DNA of 64,000 bases from Antedon mediterranea. Taxonomy: Eukaryota; Echinodermata; Crinoidea; Comatulida; Antedonidae. Within the stretch, counting starts at the first letter, position 1. The number at the start of each line of letters is the position of its first letter. Positions 37,701 to 49,100 of this stretch are shown piece after piece. The stretch lies in the NCBI RefSeq assembly GCF_964355755.1, contig NC_092671.1, forward strand, positions 7,885,001 to 7,949,000, in the 5' to 3' direction. A model generated the notes under the pieces. It did no database searches. It saw only the letters and a program-made list of their open reading frames with translations, and was not told where the DNA came from. The position numbers and the translations under genes were made by a program.

Positions 37701-38169
37701 TATAAATAAAATCAAATTAATATTACAATACAAATATTTTTGCCCTAATAATAGCTATTCCTTTATCTAATTATTCTTATTCCTACATTTTAACATACAT
37801 AAATTGTACATTGAATAGGCTTCCGGTACTGAATATACTTATGACGGGTTGTTAACGAAATTAAAAACAATAGGATATTGTGGTCGTTATTTTTTTGTGT
37901 ATTTATTACCTCGAATGTTAAAAAACAATAACAAAGTTCCAAACATAGCTATACACATAAACAAATAGCGGTATTGTAACCGTAATAAGATTAAAGTTTG
38001 GTGAATGAAAAAACTAACATTAAATAAACGTACACGTTATGATGATTACAATCACACGTCTAAAATGTAATTATTCTTATCAGATTATCACTTTAACCAT
38101 TATCATATAACGGTAAACCGACACATGCATTGGAATCAACGAAATCACAAAACGCCTGAAACGGTTAAA
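31791..38169. other. Intergenic DNA with two weaker islands
   Basis: No gene is supported. Less AT-rich stretches occur at 32905-33080 (GCGCCGATCAGCGC and TTTATGAGTGG, a Cdx-like core) and 33555-33760. A weak exon-like arrangement is seen at 36536-36670: an acceptor-like TTTTCCAAGCAG, 65 bp, a GTATGT donor, and strong pyrimidine-rich acceptors 46 and 69 bp later. No protein family is recognisable in any frame. Confidence 0.4.
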
Positions 38170-38253
38170 ACTGCGCATGCGTTAAAGTAGGAGGAGAATA
38201 AGATCGGTTCCTCAATCTGCAGGTCTACTATTTTTCATCTTGACGACTTCACG
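38170..38253 (+). promoter_or_regulatory. Possible NRF1-type promoter and short non-coding first exon
   Basis: CTGCGCATGCG contains the full palindromic NRF1 site GCGCATGC. About 60 bp downstream comes a pyrimidine-rich TATTTTTCATCTTGACG, similar to a TCT/TOP initiator, and then a consensus donor CTTCACG|GTAAGAC at 38254. Site, initiator and donor within 85 bp is the layout of a compact housekeeping-type first exon. No ATG or downstream coding exon was identified on the plus strand, so a non-coding RNA or a remnant promoter is equally possible. Confidence 0.35.
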
Positions 38254-41200
38254 GTAAGACTAACTTTTTTATTCACTTTAGTACCAATTTTATACTTTAA
38301 AATTCTAATAAAACTTATTATTATTTTAACTTAATCGTTTGTGCTCGTTAGTTGGTTTTTATGAAGGTAATTATTTGAGTCGTAACATTTTATGTTCTGT
38401 ACATAGTATTCCGTTTTAGAGTTGTTATAATGTTTTAAGGGTTTTTTCCTATTATGTAAGTAATAGTAAAGTATTGTAAAATTGGATTAATCTTTTCAAA
38501 GAATAATTTTTTGTTTGTATAGCGTTATTTTTACTAGTATATGCAAACGAGTACAGCATGCTTGGTACAACGTGAAAGATACTGTAGTAAGATTGGGTCA
38601 AGCTGGGTTTATACCAGCAATAAAATTCACTGTCCATAAAAAGTGCCTCGTAAAATTGTGACGGTGGTCTGTGTGGAATTAGATTTTGACACGTAAAAAC
38701 TAACCGAACGTCAATCGTAAGACTTCTTAAAATTATTACGATCTGTCGACGAAAATTAAAGTTTAACAAAGTAAATATAGAGGAATGTCATCATTGACAT
38801 TAATGTATTTTATTATGAGATCAATCAGGATTCTATATACAGCATCACAACGTGTCTTTATTGTTTAACGACTGATACCGTCCGTAACACTTTATATGTA
38901 TTATAAACAAGTAAACATGAGTTTGTCCCGATGTCTATAGTACGTAATTCATTAAACTTCAGCCTGTTATGGTGTAAACCTAGGCCTATATCTTATCCCT
39001 CCATTTTTAGAGTGTAAATAGTAAGTTATACATTAGTAAATTGTTCTTTCGTTTGATTAATCAATTTATTTTACATTTTTACTGTTTAATTACTCTAAAT
39101 ATTATTATTATTATTATTATTTAAAATGAATTGTATATTCCGCACCCATTGCATTTAATACGAAAAGTACGGTACTACACCTAATCATCTAATATTTGTA
39201 AGTTTAGTTTAAACTATTTTTTATTCTAAAATAAGCCTAAAAAGATACCATATTTAAACTACTTCAAATTATTGTTTACATGGTAATGTTTTTACATTGA
39301 TGTGTTATGTATTCATAATGATTTAACTAGTAGTAGTAAGAACAACTACAGATTACATTTCTTAAGCAAATAAATAGGCCTAACTATCAACATTATAAAA
39401 ACTATACAGTCACGTTATTTTTGTTTTTGTAGTTTCACTTTAAGTTTTAAAATGAAAAAAAAGTAACGTACTGTAGTATCATTTGATTGATTGAACCGTA
39501 TTACTGGTATTATCGCCTGAGCGTGAATTCACGAGAATTATTTTTTCCCTCTCCATATTTACATAATGCGCCCTCTATTGTTTTAAATCGGCAACTGTAA
39601 CTTCATCGTGCAAATTCAACACAAACAAATTTAAAATCCAAAATATGATTTTATCTAATGAAATAAATATCTTAAATATAATAGGATGACTGTATATATA
39701 CACATTTTTTATTTATTATCTGTTATCATCATTGATAAAATGTGATTCACTTAATTTTACTTTAATACTTTAATGTTTAACAAGAGTAGAATACGCCCTC
39801 TGGAAGTCCGGTGTTGGAATTAAAAAAAAAACAACAACATGAAAATACCAAATAATTTTAAAATAGGTCGAAAGTTTGAGCGACTAATATTGCACTTTAA
39901 AAAATGTTAACCATTTTGTAAAATGTCACACTTTTTTTTTTATTCGTACATGTCTATTCGTTTGATAATGGTTTGATAAACTTTTCACTATGAAGATATA
40001 ACAATATAGGCTTGTAATTTAGGATTGAGTGAACTATTTTAATACTTGGTGAAGTAAACTATTGTACAAAAAATACGCCATAGTATTAGTAGGCATTAAT
40101 ACAAATAGTTAAATTGTAATGGTGTAATAGTTTGTTACTAATAATAGATTTAATGGCCATAACTTTCGTACAAAAATACTATTTACATTTGTCTTTCAAT
40201 TTAAACGACGACATTCATCATAAGATTTTCTCATATGTATCATAATAATATAATCATCACAAATGCTATACAATTATAATTGACTTTTTACCAATTACCA
40301 GCCATGCGCCTATACATTATAATAGTTTTAAAAAACCACGCATATGTACTAATTTTATCACAGAAAAGTACTTAGAACCTGTTAGTGTCCCAGCCGAGTA
40401 ATATATCTTGCGATGCTCGCGAACATCGAACAAACTGTCCCGCCTGATAGGTTGGCAACTAAAATAATTTTTCATACAACTGCGATGAACATTAATTTAC
40501 TAATTATAGCGGATAGTCACTTGAGAAAAATCACCACACGATAAATAATGTATAGCGAAATTCTCCATTCATCTATCAATTAACGTAATTGATTGTTTCT
40601 ATGACGATGAGTATATGCGCTTGGTGAGTAGAAGAGTAATCAGCGAGGGAGTGTAGATGGGAAAAAAATAATGGACTGTTCGTGTTGAATGAAATTAGCA
40701 CACTGTTAAACTTCACGGCTGAGAGAAAGGCCTTAAACCAAGAAATTAGCAAAATATACCGTCAGCGAGAAAAGCCACGAGAGAGGCCTAGAGAAATTGA
40801 CTTTAAATCGTCAGTCAAATATTGGGCTGATAATGATAAAACAAAGTAAATTTAAACCAACAATTATTTATCTAACTTAAGTCAAGTATAAGGCTATTTA
40901 GACAGGCTAAAAGTAATTGATTTAGGCCAAGAGACTAAGTACCAATCTAAAACAGCATAGGCCAACAGTAGAAATACGGTGCTATTGCCATTTACAAAGC
41001 TAAAAATAAATATATGTGGCCTAAAGAAAGTAATTGACTATTATTAATTTATGCATTTGCATCTTTTAAACATAAAATTCATTAATGTCTATTCGCGAAC
41101 GATATAATATAATATTTTTTTTTACAATTTTAAGCTAAATAATTTCGCAACGAATTTTTATACTTTGGACTTTAAAGTTATTAAAATGTCATCATATTGT

Positions 41201-42119
41201 CACATTGTAACTTTCATATAACACTACCTTATATATAATCATATTCAAATTGAGATTGTTACTATTCATATACAATGATGAACAACATGCATTATTGAAT
41301 AGAATGATCTGTAATAGCAATTATGAATGTGGCCATAACGCGGAACCTTTCAATCGCAGTATATTACTATTCAAATCAAATTAGTAAGGCTTATATCGGA
41401 TGATTATAAATTGATTGTTAATTACAATATAAACTCATTTAATTAACAAAGCTAGCTAGACGGAATTTACAGCAAAATGTCTGGTATATAAATTAATGTA
41501 TTGAAATATCACATAAACAAAATGTCATATATAGTATAGTTAAACGAAACAAAAAACAGTTTGATTAATAATTAGTTATTATACCATACAATAAAACTGC
41601 TAAAACTTAACATAATGTGTGTACAATAGTTAGTGGACCTATTGTAACTGAAACACAAATTACGGCACAATTTGTAAAAACCACTTAACTTCGTCCCACG
41701 ACGGCCTTTAAGTGAAATACAAAAACTAACAATGGTAAATAAAATGCCCGTAAATCAAATATAATAAAATCTGTGATTGAAATACATAAAAGTTATTATC
41801 AAATATACATTACATAACGTAGCCCTTGTACATAGCTGTATTTCAATTATATTGTTTAGAGAGTCTTAGATCTTGTATTGTTCGATTTACGAGTAAAGTA
41901 ATATGCGAATTGTTTGGGGTATTTTGGTTGTATTTTTTAAAAGAGTGACAGCTATGCTAAAACGTAAAGGAAGCGATTCATTTACTTTTTATTTGATAAT
42001 AACACTAATTAATATTAGGCCTAATGCATAATTAATAGTTATTAATGTCTTAATATGTAGGCCTATCAACATGTCGAATATACGAATAGTAATTAATTGA
42101 TTGAAATATATATTTATAC
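38254..42119. other. Intergenic DNA, no gene supported
   Basis: AT-rich. Three minus-oriented CTCF-like words occur here or close by: 39568-39575, 39794-39800 and 42790-42797. A CpG-containing patch at 40385-40460 (TTGCGATGCTCGCGAAC) and a purine-rich stretch at 40640-40800 stand out by composition. The 105-codon minus frame at 38452-38769 has no recognisable domain. Confidence 0.45.
39568..39575 (-). promoter_or_regulatory. CTCF-like word, minus orientation
   Basis: GCGCCCTC; the minus strand reads CAATAGAGGGCGCATTA, very close to the AGAGGGCGC core. A second near-match ACGCCCTCTGG lies 220 bp to the right. Confidence 0.3.
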
Positions 42120-42300
42120 TGGGTAACCTCTTCAGTCAAAGACTGGTCTCCCAGAGGGCCCAGTTGGTGATCAGTGGCTATGATGTACTAATACACTGGG
42201 GTAACCCCTACTCGTCTCGAAAGATGTACTAGGTTCTAGCCGATGTTATGGCTACGTAATTACGGTTCCACTGTCTTAACCGCTCGGCCACTCACTCACT
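42120..42300 (-). mobile_element. tRNA-derived SINE
   Basis: On the minus strand the element begins GAGTGAGTGGCCGAGCGG, and TGGCCGAGCGGTTAAG (42275-42290) is a textbook tRNA-Leu/Ser A box. GGCTAGAACCT at 42231-42241 fits a degenerate B box at suitable spacing, together a split RNA polymerase III promoter. The following 110 bp are tRNA-unrelated and include a GGGGTAACCCC palindrome. There is no matching acceptor stem, so it is a SINE and not a tRNA gene. It is far GC-richer than its surroundings, which suggests a fairly recent insertion. Confidence 0.7.
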
Positions 42301-45300
42301 TAATAGTAATGATTTATTGGTTTTTTATCTCATCACCATTATTACGTCATCTTTACGTATTGTGTCGGATATACACAAAAAAAGTATATAATATAACTAA
42401 TTAAAAGTCGTTTTACAAGTCTATTATCTTTTTTCATTCTTCAATAAGACCTTATTTTTGAAGGATTTTTGTTTTTATTTGAAGTTTATTGTAAAATGAA
42501 CATCCATCATTTAAATAATAGCAATATAAACAATAGGCCTATATAAATTATAATCAAAACATTTTAAAGACAATTAATTGCAGGGTATCCTGTAGTGGAA
42601 GAAAACAATGTTTCTTGCCACATGCAGTATTTTAAAGAAAAGGATAACAACAAAAAATAAGAAAAAAATAATTTCAGAAACAACTACTTACAACATTATT
42701 TTAAAGTTTAAGTGTTACTAGTAATTTTAAATTAAAAACTTTTGTAAACAAAACAATTTTCCCAAGGAATAGTATTAGGAGGATAAGCAGCGCCCTCTCC
42801 GACATATTACTTTCAGTTTTCCTTTAATACTTCTTATAATGTTTTGTATGGGTGCACTACCAAAGCTGTGTGCCACTGATTCTAAAGTGGCAATAAAATA
42901 CTGAAATACTTTTAATTTGTAATGTGGAAAACAAAACACATTTAGATATTTTACACATTAATGTTTAGCAAGATAGATGATAACTATTATTTAAAATATA
43001 AATTTTATAAACAAGCATAACATTTATGGAAGGTCCGTTTCATTCCATTTTTACATGGTTAAAATGCCTGTATACGAAGGTAATACAAAAAAGCACAACA
43101 CAACGTCAGTAAGTGGAAACAAATTTAATAATGATTATTATAATAAAAAATAATTTAGTTAGAAATATAAATAATAGAAATAACAAAATAAACCCTAGAC
43201 ATGTTTGCATAACTATTTATAACAGTAATATATAAATAAGCTACAGTTGTAAAAATATATCTAAAAGCTGTGGCATTGGTAGGACCGAGTCTCCTCAATA
43301 CAGATAAAATAAAGTGCTTATTTGCTTAATGATCTCAAATGATCTAGATCGTAAAAATAAACAGCAGAAAAAACAACGATATTATCATAAACTAATATGT
43401 TTTATATCACTGTTTTTCTTATCAATGATCAATAAAATAAAACAAATTAATATTAGTATATTTTTATATAATTTTTATATACTGTAAAATTTGAATTAAA
43501 AAAAATATTCATTTAAAAAGGGGCAGTCCATTTCCATATTTTTGAACGATCGGTTTGCCTTTGAGTTTTACTTACATTCCTCATCATTAGAGAAACGATT
43601 CAATGCATGGATTGGAAATATTAGTTAGTGGCTGGTGACTCAACTTAAGCCATGTGTTTGAGTGAAGATAGATAAATCACCATCCGTATTCCCATGTTAA
43701 TCACACAATCTGCATGTAGTGTAACTTTACCCAAACATTGTATATAAAGGCGTTTCAACCATGATTAGTCTTCTAATCAAAAAATTATAAAAGAAAACAT
43801 TAATAGTCTTACGATATGATTTTTTTCAACATGATACTATTGTAATAATATTCAAAATAACCGTTTGAAACAAAAAGGAATTGAGTTATATCCACTCTTT
43901 CCTGAGTATACTAACATTATTTAAAAATCAATTAATATGCACGTTGAAGATAAAATAAGGAGTTTAAAAAAAATCTTAATGATGCAAAGTTGTATTTATA
44001 CAAATACCAAGGGGTAAAAATAAATGTTTACCCTGTTCGTTATTCAATCATAATAATTAAGCCGTAAAAATCGATTAATATTTGTTACTGTTTAGATTTG
44101 ATAACTTTAAACAGTAAAACAATTTGTCAATAAACGAAGGGGTTGTTCCTAAATTAGAGAAGACTGCATAATATTACACCAGTTCCAATAAAATAATTGC
44201 ACAGTAATTGCACAGAAGCTCGGTACAGTACTTTATGAAACACAATGTTACGAAAAAAGAACACGAATCATTACTGATAGCATATGTCCCTGTGGTTTAT
44301 TAGGTACGGCAAAATAAAGTATTGTCTTCATGTTTTCCTCATTACAACTTGTATCACTTACAAACCCGTTAATTATAACTTGTTCTAAATAATTCCGCGG
44401 TTAGCCTTTGTTTGCATTGGCAGTGATCTTGAACTATATAAACATGTAGAAGTTTGAGTATCAGCAAATGGCGTCATAAGTGATGTCTGCTGCCGTTTAC
44501 ACCATAAGTTAGCCTGCTACAACCTGCTTGTTTACTTAGGCCTAAGGTATACGAGTATCATCCTTGCTTTCTTGCTGCGAGGATCTCTATTATTATTGAT
44601 TCTTAACTGTTTCCGATTTAAAGTTGTTGTAATCACACAAAGATTGGATAATTACAATTCCCTTGCGTATTCTATGGCTTTATTGTATTATATTTGGTGA
44701 CGGAATATAGCGAATGCATTTACAAAGTTGAGAAATCAAGTAGCAAGGGAATTAACTAAGTGGCAAAAACTACTTATCATATTACAATAATCATTATTAT
44801 TTAAGAAATATCGATAAAATGGCAAGAAACCTCAACCTAATTGGTATAAAATGTAATATACGCCTACACGTATACTATTATGGAACTAGTTCTCCTACTA
44901 GCAGTATTCACTTATTATTTAATTGCGGTTTTCCTTTATTGTCAACGCAAACATACTTATCTCGTTGATTTTCAATTATTAAATTAGATGCAATATATAG
45001 GACTTATTATATTTCTTCATATGACAATTACAACTTGAAGCACACTTTTTAAACATTAATATAATTATGTTGAAAACAATATAAACATTTCGATACGACA
45101 TACTCTGAAAAAGAACGATTGTTAGCCATGGTGTGAATTCAATGTTGAATTGTATTACATTTATACGGTATTAATATATAAACTTTGATTTGAAAATATT
45201 TTATTTTTGTATATTTTTATCTATCTGCCTATTTTTATATAATATAATATGATTCTATATTACATTAGCAATATAGTTTAGTTAAAAAATTATTCTTATT

Positions 45301-46019
45301 GAAGATGTAGGCCAATGCTGGAGCCTCATTTCTTTAAAAAAACTACAGTTGGCCTATTAGTTAATAATAATTAAAACAATAAATGGTCAGAAAAAACCAA
45401 AGAAATAATTTTCCATCAACATTTGATAAAAAGTCAAACCTAAGACGTAAAACAATTTTTGTTTGTTTGGCTATAGGATTATCATATGGGTAGTATAGCC
45501 GTATGAGGTGCTACAATCGGCATAATAGGTAAAGCGTAATGATTGGTAATGATGATAACAAGAATTCCATACTTTTCATTGAATCTTTTTCTAATCTTTC
45601 TTACTACTTATTAAATATTATTGTATTTTTGCAGTAGAATCAAAATCTGAATTTAAAAGTTTCTGTATATCTAAAACAAAATGTTGTTATACCTATAACA
45701 ATAATTATTTTAATAATCGAACGCTCGAAAGCTAGTCTGGCAAATTTATAACTAACCAATGACAGACGGTGTTGTAGCAAAGAACATGTGTGCTTTTTTT
45801 TATCCAATGTATGGTAACTACATCGACCGCCTTCCCCTCACGCTGATGAAGTGCTATCATACTACAGAACAAGTTTGATATAATACGGTAATAAGTAGAC
45901 CTTGGAAACGTCCTCCATGGTCAAGTCAAACGTAGGCTAAGGGCGGTCATTTTAAGGTGATAGAGTACTTTTTATTAGATTAAAACATAGTAAAACTACT
46001 TTCTTCGTCAAGTTCGGTA
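42301..46019. other. Intergenic DNA, no gene supported
   Basis: AT-rich. A CTCF-like GCGCCCTC word is at 42790-42797 (minus orientation). A less AT-rich stretch at 44440-44600 (ATGGCGTCATAAGTG, TGCTGCCGTTTACACC, TTGCTGCGAGG) may be a conserved element; it includes CGTCATAA, a CRE/Cdx-like core. No exon signals stand out. Confidence 0.4.
42790..42797 (-). promoter_or_regulatory. CTCF-like word, minus orientation
   Basis: AGCAGCGCCCTCTCC on the plus strand reads GGAGAGGGCGCTGCT on the minus strand, an excellent match to the GAGGGCGCTG core. Confidence 0.33.
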
Positions 46020-46150
46020 TTTTATTTTGTCGGAGCTGGTCGGACAGCGTTGCCAGTGCGGTCGAAACAGCAGCGTGGCGGAATTAATATTTTACTACTA
46101 CCAGTAAAAAAGTAAAACTAACGGATTTCCAGAAAAGTAGACATTTTTAG
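46020..46150 (+). other. Candidate non-coding first exon with strong splice donor
   Basis: A CpG-containing segment (TGTCGGAGCTGGTCGGACAG, CAGTGCGGTCGAAAC, GCGTGGCGG) is followed by ACATTTTTAG|GTAAGTGATTG at 46151, a near-perfect splice donor. It is 2.9 kb upstream of the Hox9/10 start codon on the same strand. A good acceptor lies just upstream of that ATG at 49026 (pyrimidine-rich, TTTATGCCTATAG). The simplest reading is an untranslated 5' exon of the Hox9/10 transcript; an independent long non-coding RNA is the alternative. No coding frame runs through it. Confidence 0.4.
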
Positions 46151-46993
46151 GTAAGTGATTGTGAGTGTTGAAAATATATAATGTAATATGGTATTTTTAC
46201 CACATCAACTTCGATAAATTCTGTCACTTATATTATGTATCTTTTGAAGAAAATGAATGTACTATATGCGAACAATAGTTTATTTACACTAGCCATAGCT
46301 CTTATGTTAGACAGGTTCGTTATTGAAACTCTCTAAGTTGAGGTATACCAATTACGATAATCGAACGGTTTTACCTAAAGATGTATTTTAATGTTAACTC
46401 ATTTACTTTTGTTAATCAACAAACATCATGCTTGTCCTTCAATCTGTAATGTAGGGCCTACCACCATTTAATACATGTCCAGTAGAAGCTAAAGAAAGTA
46501 CCATTTTGTCTTGCCGATTGAATAATAGAAATAAAGCGACTAGCCTAGCTCAACAAAACCAACCGGCATGGCATTATAATAATATATATTATAATATGGA
46601 CATTCTGAAAATTATAATCCTACCAACAAACTCTAATTTATAGACCTTGTCAAAAAGAGAAATTAAATTTTATTTTATTTTTAAATCATTGTTTTATATG
46701 AATAATAAGTAACAATTTGTGTACATATTAAAATAAGCCTACCTATAATTAAATTGTATTATACAATTAAATTACATTTATTATTTTGAATTATATAGTA
46801 TTAAACAATTACCGAAATAAATTAATAATTTCCAACAATAACATTTTTTTTTATTTGAAGTAAAATAGTTATTTACGAGAAAAAAAGTAGGAATTGAAAT
46901 TTTCTATTGAACATATTTTGAAGTGTTAAACCATCTGGATATATCATTTAATTTTCCATCTTTATAAAGTAGTCGTCTTCAGTTTCAACATAC

Positions 46994-47280
46994 CTGTGGT
47001 CTTATGACAAACTTGTTAAAACTGTGACTTTTGGTGAGTATTTCTAATTCCAGAGATGCTGTGATACCTAAAGTAACAGCTTTAGAATACCAGAAGACGC
47101 AATATGGTATTAGGATTGGATTAACTGATTGATCCCCATAATCCATCTTAAGCCCCGTTGGACGTACCTCTATTTGAAACCACAGTGAAGATTTCTCTGC
47201 AGTTGTAGAATAATATGTTGTTTGCTTGGCCTTTTCACATTTTTGAAAGTACACTACGTTCTTAATACTATATAAGTAAA
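46994..47280 (-). CDS. Candidate minus-strand coding exon, family not recognised
   Basis: A 287-bp segment is fully open on the minus strand and bounded by consensus splice sites. Upstream is a pyrimidine-rich acceptor TTTTATTCTCACGTTTCCAG (ends 47281). Downstream is donor CCACAG|GTATGTTG (47-kb side, exon end 46994). Phases are 1 in and 0 out. The encoded 95 residues have balanced, non-AT-driven composition, for example LWFQIEVRPTGLKMDYGD and VIRPQ at the end, with Cys and Trp residues. I do not recognise the family. A short open segment with donors at 47658/47662 lies 377 bp upstream and could be the preceding exon. It could be part of an unknown gene nested between the Hox genes, or a gene fragment or mobile-element remnant. 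Confidence 0.45.
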
Positions 47281-47657
47281 CTGGAAACGTGAGAATAAAA
47301 ACTATAAATTAAGCGTAACAAAGTATAGTCATCGATTATAGTATATATTTTAAAAATCTAGATAACGTTAACAAAATCACAATCCATACTAACTGATTTA
47401 CCTAGTTTATATGTTTACACATTTACATAGTTAAATATTAACAATAATTGTTTGTATAAACAAAACATAGGCCTACAGATTAAAAATAGGGGCCAATTCT
47501 TATAAACAGTTATTTTTAGAATATAATTTTCTTTACGACAAAATTTCATTTTATCTGCATTTTATGTAACATTGTACACCTTTGTCTAAATCTTAATCAC
47601 TGAGTGCTTTATCTTTAATTATTGTGAACAATAATCGAAATAGTCTCTGTATTTTAC

Positions 47658-47754
47658 CTACCTTCGCAGCCACAACAGCTAGGCTATTGAAGCGAACGCA
47701 TGGCTGATAACACGACGGACTCACGAGTGTTTCACTGCACACTTTATAATCATT
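47658..47754 (-). other. Possible preceding exon of the minus-strand candidate gene
   Basis: A CpG-rich patch whose minus strand ends GGCTGCGAAG|GTAGGTAAAAT, with two possible donors (after 47662 or after 47658). Using the inner donor TAG|GTAAAA keeps one frame open into the exon at 47280, giving LAVVAAKV joined to VYLYS. The frame runs back to a stop at 47755-47757 without an ATG, so any start would lie in another exon or downstream. The outer donor gives a frame mismatch and would make this an untranslated exon. Confidence 0.3.
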
Positions 47755-47757
47755 TTA

Positions 47758-48899
47758 TTCGATTTGTTTTTAATCATCAATTGGTTGTTATCGCGTTTAG
47801 TAGCGAAAGTAATGAGTATTTTAACAACTTCATTGCCAACGGCAAACCACAAACGCCTTAAGGTTTACAAGTCATGAATAAAAACAGAAATTATTTATCA
47901 GAAACTAGTTTCTATTAAGTTGATGATTAAAATTACATAAGTATAATGTACCACGTCTTCTTAATTTATCAAACATAAATAAATATACAGTAATAGTAAG
48001 CCTAAACATTGACTAATTATCTTAAATTAATTCACTGTTTATTTTATATTTACTAAATATAATTCAGACATAGTTTAGACTGTCTATCCTATCTAAATAT
48101 TAAATAGTTTTTTTTCAATTGAGTATGCTCACTGGCTTTTTAATATGTTTTGAATTGCTTTTTTTGCTTATTTTACTCTTTTATTTTTACTTTCTGTATT
48201 TTAAATTAGGATCTTATCTTATTGTTGTTTTTTTAGTAATTTCCCTTTCTTATTTTGGTGTTATAGTTTTATACTTTGGCCTAAAAAGTTGTATTTATTT
48301 ATATAATACGATAAAAGTGACGATTGCTTGGAACCCTTTCTTCACTTTAACTATTGGTTTTGTAGGGATAAAATGGGAACAAATATTGTTGTGCGAACCA
48401 CTTGGGCCGCCTAAAGGAGTTCAGAAGGAATGAAAAGTGTACACCTATACATGTTGTTTATTGTTATTATTATAATACGACTCAATTAAATTACCAATAT
48501 TATATAAATAGGAATTTACTCAACTGTCATTCTATCTATAAGATAACCGTTTTATTATCAAACTGCAGCGAAAAAGAAAATACTTTAATTTGATTAAATT
48601 ATGATTACAATATGAATTACGGAGTGAACACATTATGAAATGAATTATGCTTATGTTTTATAACGATTATTTGTAGTAAATTGATTGAAATGTTTTGTTA
48701 AAATGTGTTCACTCTATGTAGGCTTACTTATCGCACAGATAAACTTTTTAGGTTTTAATTCAATTGCGTAGTAGGCCTAATTATATCCCGTGGTGATGTT
48801 AACAAGAAACAATAAGTCAATGATAATGATGATTCAAACTTTATTTATGATGTAATCGGCGTTAGGTAAAATAAAAAAGGCCAATTTAACGATTTAAAA
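47758..48899. other. Intergenic DNA upstream of Hox9/10
   Basis: AT-rich. A 104-codon plus-strand frame at 48119-48433 encodes a very hydrophobic Phe/Leu/Ile/Tyr-rich string. That is what T-rich DNA yields by chance, and it begins with TTG, so I do not call it a gene. An overlapping 63-codon frame follows and is also unsupported. Confidence 0.45.
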
Positions 48900-49100
48900 G
48901 TTGTAGCAATTTATATATTTGAAGTCAAAGTAATCGTGCTTACTCGGCTTTCTACATTTTGATTGGTCACTGTAGTCACATGACTTTTGCTAATATTTCT
49001 TTCTCGCTTATGTTTTATGCCTATAGGGTCGTATAAGGTTTATCGCCAGACGCAGTCAAGCGGCCGAATTGCACTGAAGAAAAATACGACCAGTATTAAA
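48900..49100 (+). promoter_or_regulatory. Hox9/10 proximal promoter / 5' UTR
   Basis: An inverted CCAAT box (GATTGGTCAC, ATTGG at 48962-48966) is followed by the palindromic E-box GTCACATGAC (48975-48984). GTATAAGG near 49033 could serve as a weak TATA element. Alternatively TTTCTTTCTCGCTTATGTTTTATGCCTATAG would be a 3' splice site at 49026, receiving an upstream untranslated exon such as 46020-46150. Both arrangements may be used. The in-frame open reading upstream of 49101 has no matching N-terminal motif. Confidence 0.4.

Noticed and set aside
38452-38769. 105-codon minus-strand frame
   Set aside because: No recognisable domain; composition fits chance in AT-rich DNA.
42225-42300. Functional tRNA-Leu or tRNA-Ser gene on the minus strand
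   Set aside because: The A box is excellent, but no acceptor stem pairs and the B box is degenerate, so a SINE fits better.
48119-48433. 104-codon hydrophobic frame upstream of Hox9/10
   Set aside because: It starts with TTG, is dominated by Phe, Leu, Ile, Tyr and Val as expected from T-rich DNA, and has no recognisable family or conserved motif.
10999-49100. A Hox-embedded microRNA such as mir-10 or mir-196
   Set aside because: I found no hairpin carrying a seed I recognise; mir-10 is expected among more anterior Hox genes.
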